Virus record (IMG/VR): IMGVR_UViG_3300025108_000352
Span: 1 to 25,166 of that record
Strand: one strand, 5' to 3'
DNA length: 25,166 nt
DNA from: a virus
A program made the position numbers and the translations under genes. The notes under the pieces were generated by a model that saw nothing but the letters and a program-made list of their open reading frames with translations, searched no databases and was not told where the DNA came from. The first letter of the stretch is position 1, and each line of letters starts with the position of its first letter. Positions 16,604 through 23,386 of the stretch are shown in pieces.

Positions 16604-17604
16604 GTGAAACGACTGAACCTAAAGTAACTGACGTAGATAGTGCTTTAAATAGCATTCTAGAGCCAGTACAAGAAGAAACAACTGAAGCTGTAATTGAAGA
16701 AGAACAGATAACAGAAGAAGCAACTGAAGAAGTTGAAGATACTGCTGACTCTGATATTGAAGAAGAAGTTGAATCGGAAGAAGAAGTAGAAGATGAAGAA
16801 ATCTATGCTTCAGAATCGGATGACGAAAACCACCTAGATGATGCAAGTCAAGAAGAACCTAGTCTTTATACTGTTAAAGTTAATGGTCAAGAAGAACAGG
16901 TAACCTTAGATGACTTAAAGCAAGGCTATAGTGGGCAGAAGTATGTCCAACAAGGTATGCAAGATGCTGCAACGCAAAAGAAAGAAGCTGTAGCAGTTTT
17001 TGAAGCCTTGACTAATGAACGTCAGCAACTAGCTGAGTTGTATCAATCGTTACAGAATGGTAATATTTCAGCGCCACCTGTGAAACCTACAAAAGAATTG
17101 TTTGATGCCGATCCTATCGGGTACATGAAACAAAACATGGAGTATGAAGAACAGAAAGCGCAGTATGATGCACAAATGGCGCAATTGCATGAAGTATCAC
17201 AGAAATCAAGTGAAGCTGAAGCAAATGCAAAACAAGCGTATCTACAAGAACAAATGCAAGTATTACAACGTAAAATTCCTGAGTTTGCAGACTCTAAACG
17301 AGCAACTGCACTCAAGGAAGAACTTGTACAGTACGGAACTACTCATTATGGTTATACTACTGAGGAAATTTCGCAGATTACAGATGCAAGAGCGATAGAA
17401 GTGCTATACGATGCTTCAAGGTATCAGGCTACATTAAAGGGTAAATCAAAGGCTAAACAAAAGTTAAAGTCAGCGAAACCCATGATGAAACCGGGCGCTA
17501 AGAAACAACCAACTAGTCAAGCTAAAATACGTTCTCGCCAAAAGGCAAAACTTAGGGATTCAGGTAGCATTGATGATGCACTTGGATTAATTTTAAATTC
17601 ATAA
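16600..17604 (+). CDS. Scaffolding protein
   Basis: Probable internal scaffold that directs capsid assembly and is then released or degraded. Evidence: position directly before the major capsid gene; 334 residues; a strongly acidic, disordered N-terminus (about residues 20-90, runs of Glu/Asp); a short folded block YTVKVNGQEEQVTLDDLKQG (about 94-113); a Gln/Glu-rich coiled-coil middle (about 120-240); and a basic C-terminus (KGKSKAKQKLKSAK onward). This acidic-coil-basic order is characteristic. A short motif at the N-terminus (VDSALNSIL) is echoed at the C-terminus (IDDALGLIL). The start is GTG at 16600, with GGGAG about 10 bases upstream. Confidence 0.82.
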   Translation: MSETTEPKVTDVDSALNSILEPVQEETTEAVIEEEQITEEATEEVEDTADSDIEEEVESEEEVEDEEIYASESDDENHLDDASQEEPSLYTVKVNGQEEQVTLDDLKQGYSGQKYVQQGMQDAATQKKEAVAVFEALTNERQQLAELYQSLQNGNISAPPVKPTKELFDADPIGYMKQNMEYEEQKAQYDAQMAQLHEVSQKSSEAEANAKQAYLQEQMQVLQRKIPEFADSKRATALKEELVQYGTTHYGYTTEEISQITDARAIEVLYDASRYQATLKGKSKAKQKLKSAKPMMKPGAKKQPTSQAKIRSRQKAKLRDSGSIDDALGLILNS

Positions 17605-17616
17605 TGGAGAATTATT

Positions 17617-18585
17617 ATGGCACAACCAAGTAATACATTTGACAGTTATGATGCAAAAGGTATTCGTGAGGACTTAGAGAACGTCATTTATGACATCTCA
17701 CCTGAAGAAACTCCTTTTTACTCATCGCTGAAAAAAGTAAAAGCAAGTAACACTTACCACGAATGGCAGACCGACTCATTAAGAAGTTCGGCTGCTAATG
17801 CACACATTGAAGGTGATGCAACAACTGCCGAGGCAAGAACTGCCACCGTCAGGCTGGGAAATTATACACAAATCTTCAAGAACGCAACCGTGATACCTGA
17901 TACAGACGAAGGTCTTGATAAGGCCGGGCGTTCTGCTGAGATGGCATACCAGGTGCTGAAGATAGCTAAAGAGCAAAAGCTAGACATCGAGAAGGCATTG
18001 TTTGATAACAACGCTTATGTCGCAGGTAATGCGACAACTGCTCGTGAACTAGCAGGTTGTGGTGCTTACGTCACAACTAATGTTGCAAACATCGGTGGAT
18101 CAGGTGGTGCAAACCCAACTGGCTCAGTACCGGGTGCAACAGCTCGTACTGATGGTACAGCTACTGTTTTTGCACAAGCAGACTTTGATAGTGTTATGCA
18201 GTCTATTTGGGAAGAAGGTGGTAAGCCTGATACTGTATATCTAAGTGCGTTCCAAATGAACAAGGCACTAGGATTTACTGGTATGAACAACCAACGCTCT
18301 ACAATTGGTGCAGCAGTTGGTGGTACTAACGCAGTTGTAAACGCAGTAGACGTGTATGTTACTCCGTGGGGAACAGTTGACTTTGTTCCTTCTCGTGAGA
18401 ACAGATCACGTGATGTGTGGATTATGCAGTCTGATATGTGGGCATGTGGAATTCTTAGACCAACTAAGAATACTGAACTAGCCAAGACTGGTGATAATAC
18501 AACACGTCAAGTATTGACTGAACTTACGCTTATCTCTAAAAACGAGAAGGCTTCAGGTTTAGTTGCTGACTGTACTACTTCATAA
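17617..18585 (+). CDS. Major capsid protein (DUF5309-like, HK97 fold expected)
   Basis: Shell subunit of the head. The 322 residues open with NTFDSYDAKGIREDLENVIY followed by DISPEETPFYSSLKKVKASN and TYHEWQTDSL, a distinctive run of the DUF5309 major-capsid family. Further matches are IEGDATTAEA, VRLGNYTQIFKNATVIPDT and a C-terminal VWIMQSDMWACGILRPTKNT stretch. The length is usual for the family. GGAG precedes the ATG. Local GC is clearly above that of the flanking accessory genes, as expected for a highly translated gene (32 of 60 bases G or C in 17881-17940). It is followed by a strong hairpin in the gap before the next gene. Confidence 0.93.
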   Translation: MAQPSNTFDSYDAKGIREDLENVIYDISPEETPFYSSLKKVKASNTYHEWQTDSLRSSAANAHIEGDATTAEARTATVRLGNYTQIFKNATVIPDTDEGLDKAGRSAEMAYQVLKIAKEQKLDIEKALFDNNAYVAGNATTARELAGCGAYVTTNVANIGGSGGANPTGSVPGATARTDGTATVFAQADFDSVMQSIWEEGGKPDTVYLSAFQMNKALGFTGMNNQRSTIGAAVGGTNAVVNAVDVYVTPWGTVDFVPSRENRSRDVWIMQSDMWACGILRPTKNTELAKTGDNTTRQVLTELTLISKNEKASGLVADCTTS

Positions 18586-18597
18586 TGAGGTAGAATA

Positions 18598-18667
18598 TTA
18601 GGTGTGGGGAGTCCTCCTTAATCTCCCCACACTTAACGTGGGAGATTTGAGCTAAGTTTCCCACACC
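18598..18667 (+). terminator. Post-capsid hairpins with alternative pairings
   Basis: Four segments lie in the gap after the capsid gene: 1, GGTGTGGGGAG (18601-18611); 2, CTCCCCACAC (18623-18632); 3, GTGGGAG (18638-18644); 4, TCCCACACC (18659-18667). Segments 1 and 2 make a perfect 10-bp stem, extended to 14 pairs by TTAG/TTAA with one G-T pair. Segments 3 and 4 make a second, 6-bp stem. Alternatively 2 pairs with 3 (7 bp, one bulged C) inside 1 paired with 4 (8 bp or more). No U-run follows the main stem, so a classical intrinsic terminator is not assured; it could equally be an attenuator or an mRNA processing or protection element. Confidence 0.6.
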
Positions 18668-18681
18668 AAATTTGAGATAAT

Positions 18682-18972
18682 ATGAAAGTAAAAGAACAAG
18701 TACAATACAATCAAAAAGAAGATAAGATAGAGATTGCACGTACATTTGATAATGCACCTAGCCTAGACAGAGCAAATGATTTAAGACAGGCAAAGGTGGG
18801 TTTAACTGGTGAGAATCGTCTTGTAGGCTCTATACCTTTACACATCATGGCTCAATGGTGCAAGGATGCAGGAGTACAATGGGATGATATAGAAGCGAGA
18901 AAAGAAGTTGTCAGAAAAAACATTCTTAGTGGTGAGTTTGACAAATTCCGAGTATGGCAAGGAACTTTTTAG
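18682..18972 (+). CDS. Small conserved protein after capsid
   Basis: A 96-residue charged protein with a middle NDLRQAKVGLTGENRLVGSI and PLHIMAQWCKDAGVQWDDIE, ending FDKFRVWQGTF. The 'LR..G..G....vG.iP..v...w....gV...D' and 'kFRVWqG' patterns are ones I recall from small proteins that follow the major capsid gene in related marine phages; no function is known to me. It lies just after the hairpin-rich gap and has only a weak ribosome site (GAG at 18674-18676), so its expression might depend on RNA structure. AGGAG overlapping its end serves the fibre gene. Confidence 0.68.
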   Translation: MKVKEQVQYNQKEDKIEIARTFDNAPSLDRANDLRQAKVGLTGENRLVGSIPLHIMAQWCKDAGVQWDDIEARKEVVRKNILSGEFDKFRVWQGTF

Positions 18973-18982
18973 GAGATAAGAA

Positions 18983-19837
18983 ATGGCAGATACAACTACT
19001 ACTACGTTCTCTTTGACAAAGCCTGAAGTGGGAGCTTCTGCTGATACTTGGGGAACAAAACTAAACACTAACTTAGATTCACTTGATGATCTGTTAGATG
19101 GCACAACAGCAATTAAACCAAATCTAACAGCAAGTCAATGGAAAGTAGGTGGTACAGCAATTACCTCAACTGGAGCAGAACTTAACATTCTTGATGGTGT
19201 TACATCTACTGCGGCAGAGTTAAATATTCTTGACGGTGTTACGTCAACAGCAGCTGAACTAAATTTATTAGATGGAGTTACAGCTACTACAGCAGAACTT
19301 AATTATGTAGATGGTGTTACAAGCGCAATACAAACACAACTAGATGCAAAACTAGCATTAGCAGGTGGCACTATGACAGGTGATTTGTTGTTAGGTTCAA
19401 ACAAAATAGGCGCTGATGCAGGTGATTACATTCAATTTACTGCTGACACTCAAATGGACTTTTATGTGAATGGCAATAACGAAATGCGATTAGAAGCTGA
19501 TGGTGATCTACACGTTGATGGTGATGTGATTGCTTACTCAAGCACTACAGCATCAAGTATTGCATTAAAGCATGATGTAAACATTATTGATAATGCACTA
19601 GAAAAACTACAGGCTCTTAAAGGTGTTAGTTTTAAATATAACCATGACAACAGAGAAAGCGCAGGTGTTATTGCTGAAGATGTAAAAAGAGTATTACCTG
19701 AAGCAGTAAAAGTTATTCCACCTCAGTTTGGTGCTGAAAAAACAAGTTTAGGTGTAAACTATGGTGCATTAACTTCAATATTGATTGAAGCAATAAAGGA
19801 GTTAACTGCGAAAGTAGAAAAACTGGAGAAAAAATAA
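18983..19837 (+). CDS. Tail fibre with C-terminal S74 intramolecular chaperone
   Basis: Probable trimeric tail fibre. The N-terminus (FSLTKPEVGASADTWGTKLN, residues 9-28) is a common anchor of phage fibres. Residues 65-113 hold four 13-residue AELN-x-(L/V)DGVT repeats. A beta-rich middle (125-185) includes MTGDLLLGSNKI. The end (191-284) is a Peptidase S74 domain: S191 and K196 in SSIALK match the catalytic Ser/Lys spacing, then AGVIAEDVKRVLPEAV, VNYGALTSILIEAIKEL and a coiled-coil tail. By analogy with endosialidase fibres, self-cleavage is expected just before S191, releasing the chaperone after trimer folding. AGGAG precedes the ATG. Receptor unknown; the protein is short for a fibre. Confidence 0.85.
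   Translation: MADTTTTTFSLTKPEVGASADTWGTKLNTNLDSLDDLLDGTTAIKPNLTASQWKVGGTAITSTGAELNILDGVTSTAAELNILDGVTSTAAELNLLDGVTATTAELNYVDGVTSAIQTQLDAKLALAGGTMTGDLLLGSNKIGADAGDYIQFTADTQMDFYVNGNNEMRLEADGDLHVDGDVIAYSSTTASSIALKHDVNIIDNALEKLQALKGVSFKYNHDNRESAGVIAEDVKRVLPEAVKVIPPQFGAEKTSLGVNYGALTSILIEAIKELTAKVEKLEKK
19175..19321 (+). repeat. Four 39-bp tandem repeats in the fibre gene
   Basis: Residues 65-113 of the fibre are four copies of a 13-residue unit, AELN-(I/I/L/Y)-(L/V)-DGVT plus three variable residues. The protein repeats are near perfect but the codons differ from copy to copy (for example leucine as ctt, tta or ctt/tta mixtures, glycine as ggt or gga), so the copies are not recent DNA duplications. 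Such AELN-LDGVT units are common in phage fibre shafts. Confidence 0.85.
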
Positions 19838-20883
19838 TGGCAGTTAAATCATCAGGCGCAAATTTATCAATACAAGGTGACATTGTTGCTGAGTTTGGTG
19901 GTTCAGCACCTCATGCACTAAGTGAATACTATGGTGGTGGTGGACTTGTACCAGCGGGTGCAAATCCAGGTGTTGCAACATCAGGTCAGATAAACATCGG
20001 ATCATTTTATGGCACAGTAGCGGCTACTGTATTAACTATATCTAGTAATACCAATGACTATAACATTAAAACTGCAGCAGTTGCGGCAGGTGGTGATACT
20101 AGTACACCAGTTATATTAACTATTAATAGTGGTGTAACAGTTGGATCGACATCAACAAGCACACCGGCTATGAAAACTGACACAGGTTGGTCTAATGGTG
20201 TAACAATTAATATTACTAACAATGGCTCTATTGTAGGAGCTGCAGGCGCTAATACAACAACCAATCCTTCTAGTGGAGGTGGCAACGGAGGTGGTGGCAC
20301 AAATCATCCAAATCAGGGTGGTCAATTTCCACCGGGTTCAGCAGGTCAAGGACATTCAGGATCAGCTTCATCATCTAATAATGGTGGTGTAGCATTTGAA
20401 CATTCGCAAACTGGCGATAATAATCTTTCTGTAATTTTTGATACAGCGGGAACTAGAACTGGTGGAGCTGCTGGCACAGCTACCTTTGTTGGAAATGGAG
20501 GTGGCGGCGGAGGTGGCGGCTCAGCTTTTGCAACACCACACAGGTTTGGTACCGGCGCAGGAGGAGGTGGCGGCGCAAATGGTGGTACAGGCGGCCCAGC
20601 ATATGGAATGCATTGGCATAGTGCAATGCGAGGCGATAATGGTGGATCAACAACAGGTGGTGAAGGTGGACAACCTTACAACCCTGGTCAAGCAATAGGT
20701 GGTGTTGGTGGTGATGGTGGAGATATAGGGCAAGCAGGTCAGAACGGACAAGCGGGTAACCCATTATCAGCCGGTCCATATACACCTACATCAGCATCAG
20801 CAGGTGGAGCTGCGGGTTCAACAGGAACAGCGTCAGGATCAGCAGGTTCAGCACTATCAGGAAATACAGGACAAATATCATAG
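19837..20883 (+). CDS. Glycine-rich adhesin (T4-type gp38-like architecture)
   Basis: Probable receptor-binding tail-tip protein. Residues 1-60 form an anchor (LSIQGDIVAEFGGSAPHALS, then YYGGGG and SGQINIGSFYGT) of a type common in marine phage structural proteins. Residues 61-135 are beta-rich (DYNIKTAAVAAGGDTSTPVI, then WSNGVTINITNNGSIVGAAG). Residues 145-348 are Gly-rich with four dense Gly tracts (about 145-155, 219-228, 240-252, 285-308) separated by variable aromatic/His segments such as FATPHRFG and AYGMHWHSAMRG. The same plan, polyglycine helices holding variable loops, is known from gp38 adhesins of T4-like phages. The gene starts in a TAATG overlap after GGAG. A collagen-like structural role is the alternative. 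Confidence 0.7.
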   Translation: MAVKSSGANLSIQGDIVAEFGGSAPHALSEYYGGGGLVPAGANPGVATSGQINIGSFYGTVAATVLTISSNTNDYNIKTAAVAAGGDTSTPVILTINSGVTVGSTSTSTPAMKTDTGWSNGVTINITNNGSIVGAAGANTTTNPSSGGGNGGGGTNHPNQGGQFPPGSAGQGHSGSASSSNNGGVAFEHSQTGDNNLSVIFDTAGTRTGGAAGTATFVGNGGGGGGGGSAFATPHRFGTGAGGGGGANGGTGGPAYGMHWHSAMRGDNGGSTTGGEGGQPYNPGQAIGGVGGDGGDIGQAGQNGQAGNPLSAGPYTPTSASAGGAAGSTGTASGSAGSALSGNTGQIS

Positions 20884-20892
20884 GAGTAAAAC

Positions 20893-21420
20893 ATGGCAAC
20901 ATTGACAGCAAGAAGAACTGAAGGAGGTCAATTTACTCCTGACGATACTATAGAAGTAACATTTGATTATGATGGAACTTTAATATACTGCGTACACTAT
21001 TTAGAAATAGTTAGTGGCGCAGAGGTTACACATGGTGGTGGAGCATCATCATCTACACCATTACATTACAAAGCAATAGAAAGAGATGCAGATGGTGATG
21101 GTGTAATTGATTACAGCACCGTTACGATGAAACTAGTGCAAACAGAAAAAGGTACTGCTGTAGTTAAGGCTTGTGCAAAACTAATAACTCAAGCAGATTG
21201 GAATACTTACAACACTAATCTTACTAATTGGTTAACAGCTAATTGCACACCGTCTGATACAGTAGAGCGAGAAGAAAGCGAAGGATTTAGGCATTCAGAT
21301 GGTAAAACGTATATAGCTAACGATGGTGTTTCAATGGATGATAGACCACTACCACCTGCTGAAACTGAGTATAAGACAGGAGATATTACTTTAGTATATA
21401 CAGACGATGATCCTGTCTAA
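20893..21420 (+). CDS. Unknown acidic protein with EF-hand-like loop
   Basis: A 175-residue protein that I do not recognise. The N-terminal part is beta-rich (TIEVTFDYDGTLIYCVHYLE). Residues 65-73 read DADGDGVID, the classic D-x-D-x-D-G calcium-binding loop seen in EF-hands and dockerins, but no paired second loop was found. The C-terminal part is polar with FRHSDGKTYIANDGVSMDD. AGGAG overlaps the adhesin's stop codon and serves this ATG, so the two are probably translated together. An accessory of the adhesin, such as a tail-tip part or folding helper, would fit the position; this is inference. Confidence 0.55.
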   Translation: MATLTARRTEGGQFTPDDTIEVTFDYDGTLIYCVHYLEIVSGAEVTHGGGASSSTPLHYKAIERDADGDGVIDYSTVTMKLVQTEKGTAVVKACAKLITQADWNTYNTNLTNWLTANCTPSDTVEREESEGFRHSDGKTYIANDGVSMDDRPLPPAETEYKTGDITLVYTDDDPV

Positions 21421-21450
21421 ATAATGTAATACACGCAAAAGGAGGATTGC

Positions 21451-22098
21451 ATGATAGATCATTTATTTCCTATACCTATAGGCATATATGAAAGAACATT
21501 AAAAATTACAGATGATGAATTAAACTTCATCAAAAACTTAGAACGTAGATCAAACAAATCTAACGATACGACAGTTGATAGTTTTATATTACAGAATAAA
21601 AAACTAAATAATCTGTACAAATTTTTTAAACAATGTTTAGATGAATATCTAGAGCAAACTATAGCGCCTGATCAAGAACAAATACAATTCTATATAACAC
21701 AATCTTGGGCAAACTACACAAAAGGTGGCGAATATCATCAATTACATAAACACCAAAATTCTATAGTATCAGGTGTTTTTTATCCACAAGTTGAAGAAAA
21801 CGATAATATTACGTTTCGCAATTATGACGAAACAGCAGGTACACAGTTACCATTGTTAATACATCCAGTTTCATTTAATAGATACAACTCTGTGACGTGG
21901 AAATACCCTGTAAAGGTAGGTCAGTTGTATTTATTTCCTAGCGCTTTACAACATTGCGTTGAAACATTACCAAAAGATCAAGAAACAACAAGAATTTCAT
22001 TATCTTTTAACACTTGGTGTCAAGGTCAATTAGGTGATCCTACTCAGCTCAATGCATTAAATCTTATAAAGGAGGAAAGATATGATATTGCTGAATAA
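21451..22098 (+). CDS. Putative 2OG-Fe(II) oxygenase, first of three
   Basis: Resembles the small '2OG-Fe(II) oxygenase_5' type proteins frequent in marine phages: enzymes that hydroxylate a substrate using 2-oxoglutarate, O2 and Fe(II). What is seen: SWANYTKGGEYHQLHKHQNS with H96, H99 and H101, then SGVFYPQ (107-113), LYLFPSALQHCVE with H168, and TRISLSFNTW with R181 as the likely 2OG ligand. The N-terminus starts MIDHLFPIPIGIYE, a familiar opening for this family. A strong AAGGAGG (21439-21445) precedes the ATG. Substrate unknown. The last 17 bases overlap the next gene, whose own AAGGAGGA lies inside this one. Confidence 0.75.
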   Translation: MIDHLFPIPIGIYERTLKITDDELNFIKNLERRSNKSNDTTVDSFILQNKKLNNLYKFFKQCLDEYLEQTIAPDQEQIQFYITQSWANYTKGGEYHQLHKHQNSIVSGVFYPQVEENDNITFRNYDETAGTQLPLLIHPVSFNRYNSVTWKYPVKVGQLYLFPSALQHCVETLPKDQETTRISLSFNTWCQGQLGDPTQLNALNLIKEERYDIAE

Positions 22099-22624
22099 AC
22101 TGACAACACATGAAAAACAAAAAGAAATTTTGTTAGATAGAATAGAAAAATACAAGCTGAAAAAAAATTGCATATTGCCTACGAAATATGCTTCAAAAAA
22201 CAATGATAACCGTGTTTACTCAGATTATCATTTTAATAATACAGAAAAATTATTTAAAGACGATTTTTTTGAACACAAAGAGTTAGTAGAATTGTTAGCT
22301 AATATTGGCACAACAATGCACATGAATATGTTTGGTAATTTTTCAGTTAATAGAGATGATGCATGGTTTCAACAATATAGTGAAAATTCAGAACATACGT
22401 GGCATAACCATTCAAGAACACAGTTTACTAATATTTATTTTCTTGAGTTGCCTGACACAAAATACAAGACAGAAATTTGTGGACTCAATGGTAAATTAAT
22501 TGAGTACGAAGCAGAAGAAGGTGAAATATTAACCATGCCTGCGTTTTTGTTACACAGATCGAAACCTAACGGATCAAAGCGTAAAACAATTTTATCTTTT
22601 AATACTAATTACCAAAGTGCTTAG
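22082..22624 (+). CDS. Putative 2OG-Fe(II) oxygenase/cupin-like protein, second of three
   Basis: A 180-residue double-stranded beta-helix type protein from a different family than its neighbours. Seen: WFQQYSENSEHTWHNHSRTQ with H105, H108 and H110, FTNIYFLELPD (115-125), EEGEILTMPAFLLHRSKPNG with H158, and KRKTILSFNTNY with R167. The order 'H-x-W-H-x-H ... G-x-i-x-x-x-P-x-x-x-x-H-x-S ... R-K-T-x-x-S-F-N' fits Fe(II)-binding with a 2-oxoglutarate arginine. The N-terminal 90 residues are AT-rich in codons and charged. Translation is coupled to the preceding gene (17-base overlap, strong AAGGAGGA at 22069-22076). Its substrate is unknown. Confidence 0.68.
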   Translation: MILLNKLTTHEKQKEILLDRIEKYKLKKNCILPTKYASKNNDNRVYSDYHFNNTEKLFKDDFFEHKELVELLANIGTTMHMNMFGNFSVNRDDAWFQQYSENSEHTWHNHSRTQFTNIYFLELPDTKYKTEICGLNGKLIEYEAEEGEILTMPAFLLHRSKPNGSKRKTILSFNTNYQSA

Positions 22625-23386
22625 ATGAATAAACTACATTTATTAGCAGGTTTGCCAAGAACTGGAACAACAGTATTAGGCGCTATATTAAATCAAAACC
22701 CTGAAATGTATGTGTCTACAACATCGTCTTTTGTCGAATTGTTATGGCGAAATTATTCATTATGGTATGACGAAAAAGAAATACCATGCTTAGACACACA
22801 AGCTATAAAAAGAATGAAACATGAGTACCTCAGAAACGTAGGCAACATATGGTTTGAAAATTTAACAGAAAAAAACATAGTTATAGACAAAAGACGTATA
22901 TGGCACAGCATCCCAAACATAAAAATGTACAAAGAAATATATGGAGTCAAACCAAAAATTATCTGTACAGTAAGAGATATAGCAGAAATTGTTGTGTCGT
23001 TTATGAAAGTATTTGAAGCGAATGATGAACTTTTTGTGCATCACAAATCTTTAAACGGTGAAATGTATGGGGTAGTATATGATCGTTTAAAAGAAACTTT
23101 TTTTGATAGCTATTTTACTGAGTGTATACATATTGTTGAATACAACGACATTTGTAACAATACAGAAAAAACATTAAAAAACATTTACAAGTTTTTAGAA
23201 ATTGAACCGTATAAGCACGATCTTAAAAACATTGAAGTTTTTGAACAAGAAGGTAACCATCATTTTAAGAACTTACATGATATAAAAGGCACTTTAAATC
23301 CATCAGAAACAAATTTATTAGATTATTTGACACCACATGAAATTGACAAATACAACGCTGATATATTTTGGAAAACAAACGGATGA
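22625..23386 (+). CDS. Sulfotransferase-like protein
   Basis: Probable PAPS-dependent sulfotransferase. Residues 8-17 (AGLPRTGTTV) form the 5'-phosphosulfate loop at the very N-terminus, directly after a beta strand (KLHLL). IVIDKRRIWHSIP (85-97) and KIICTVRDIAEIVVSFMK (111-128) hold the 3'-phosphate-binding R117 and S125. The C-terminal half has an IVEYNDICNN strand-loop and TLKNIYKFLEIEPY, as in sulfotransferases of marine cyanophages and bacteria. The ATG follows the preceding stop immediately with no clear ribosome site, implying coupling. Local GC is very low (15 of 60 bases in 22921-22980). The acceptor could be a sugar, tyrosine or lipid; the sequence does not tell. Confidence 0.8.
   Translation: MNKLHLLAGLPRTGTTVLGAILNQNPEMYVSTTSSFVELLWRNYSLWYDEKEIPCLDTQAIKRMKHEYLRNVGNIWFENLTEKNIVIDKRRIWHSIPNIKMYKEIYGVKPKIICTVRDIAEIVVSFMKVFEANDELFVHHKSLNGEMYGVVYDRLKETFFDSYFTECIHIVEYNDICNNTEKTLKNIYKFLEIEPYKHDLKNIEVFEQEGNHHFKNLHDIKGTLNPSETNLLDYLTPHEIDKYNADIFWKTNG

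Noticed and set aside
18066-18485. 139-codon open frame on the minus strand inside the capsid gene
   Set aside because: Lies wholly within the well-supported major capsid gene, with no ribosome site and no family resemblance; a shadow frame. The same applies to other minus-strand frames, such as 20480-20785.
18647-18681. Promoter (TTGAGC ... GATAAT) before the 96-residue gene
   Set aside because: Spacer of 23 bases is too long, and the boxes fall within the hairpin region.
19175-19321. CRISPR-like or recent tandem DNA duplication
   Set aside because: The 39-bp units are conserved at the protein level with divergent codons and have no spacers; they are fibre-shaft repeats.
19837-20883. Variable region of a diversity-generating retroelement in the adhesin
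   Set aside because: No reverse transcriptase gene and no template copy of the adhesin's 3' end were seen in the window; it could only be revisited with the full genome.
23343-23365. TTGACA with downstream TATATT as a promoter for the last oxygenase
   Set aside because: Spacing between the boxes is only about 13 bases, and it lies inside the sulfotransferase gene in AT-rich DNA where such matches are expected by chance.
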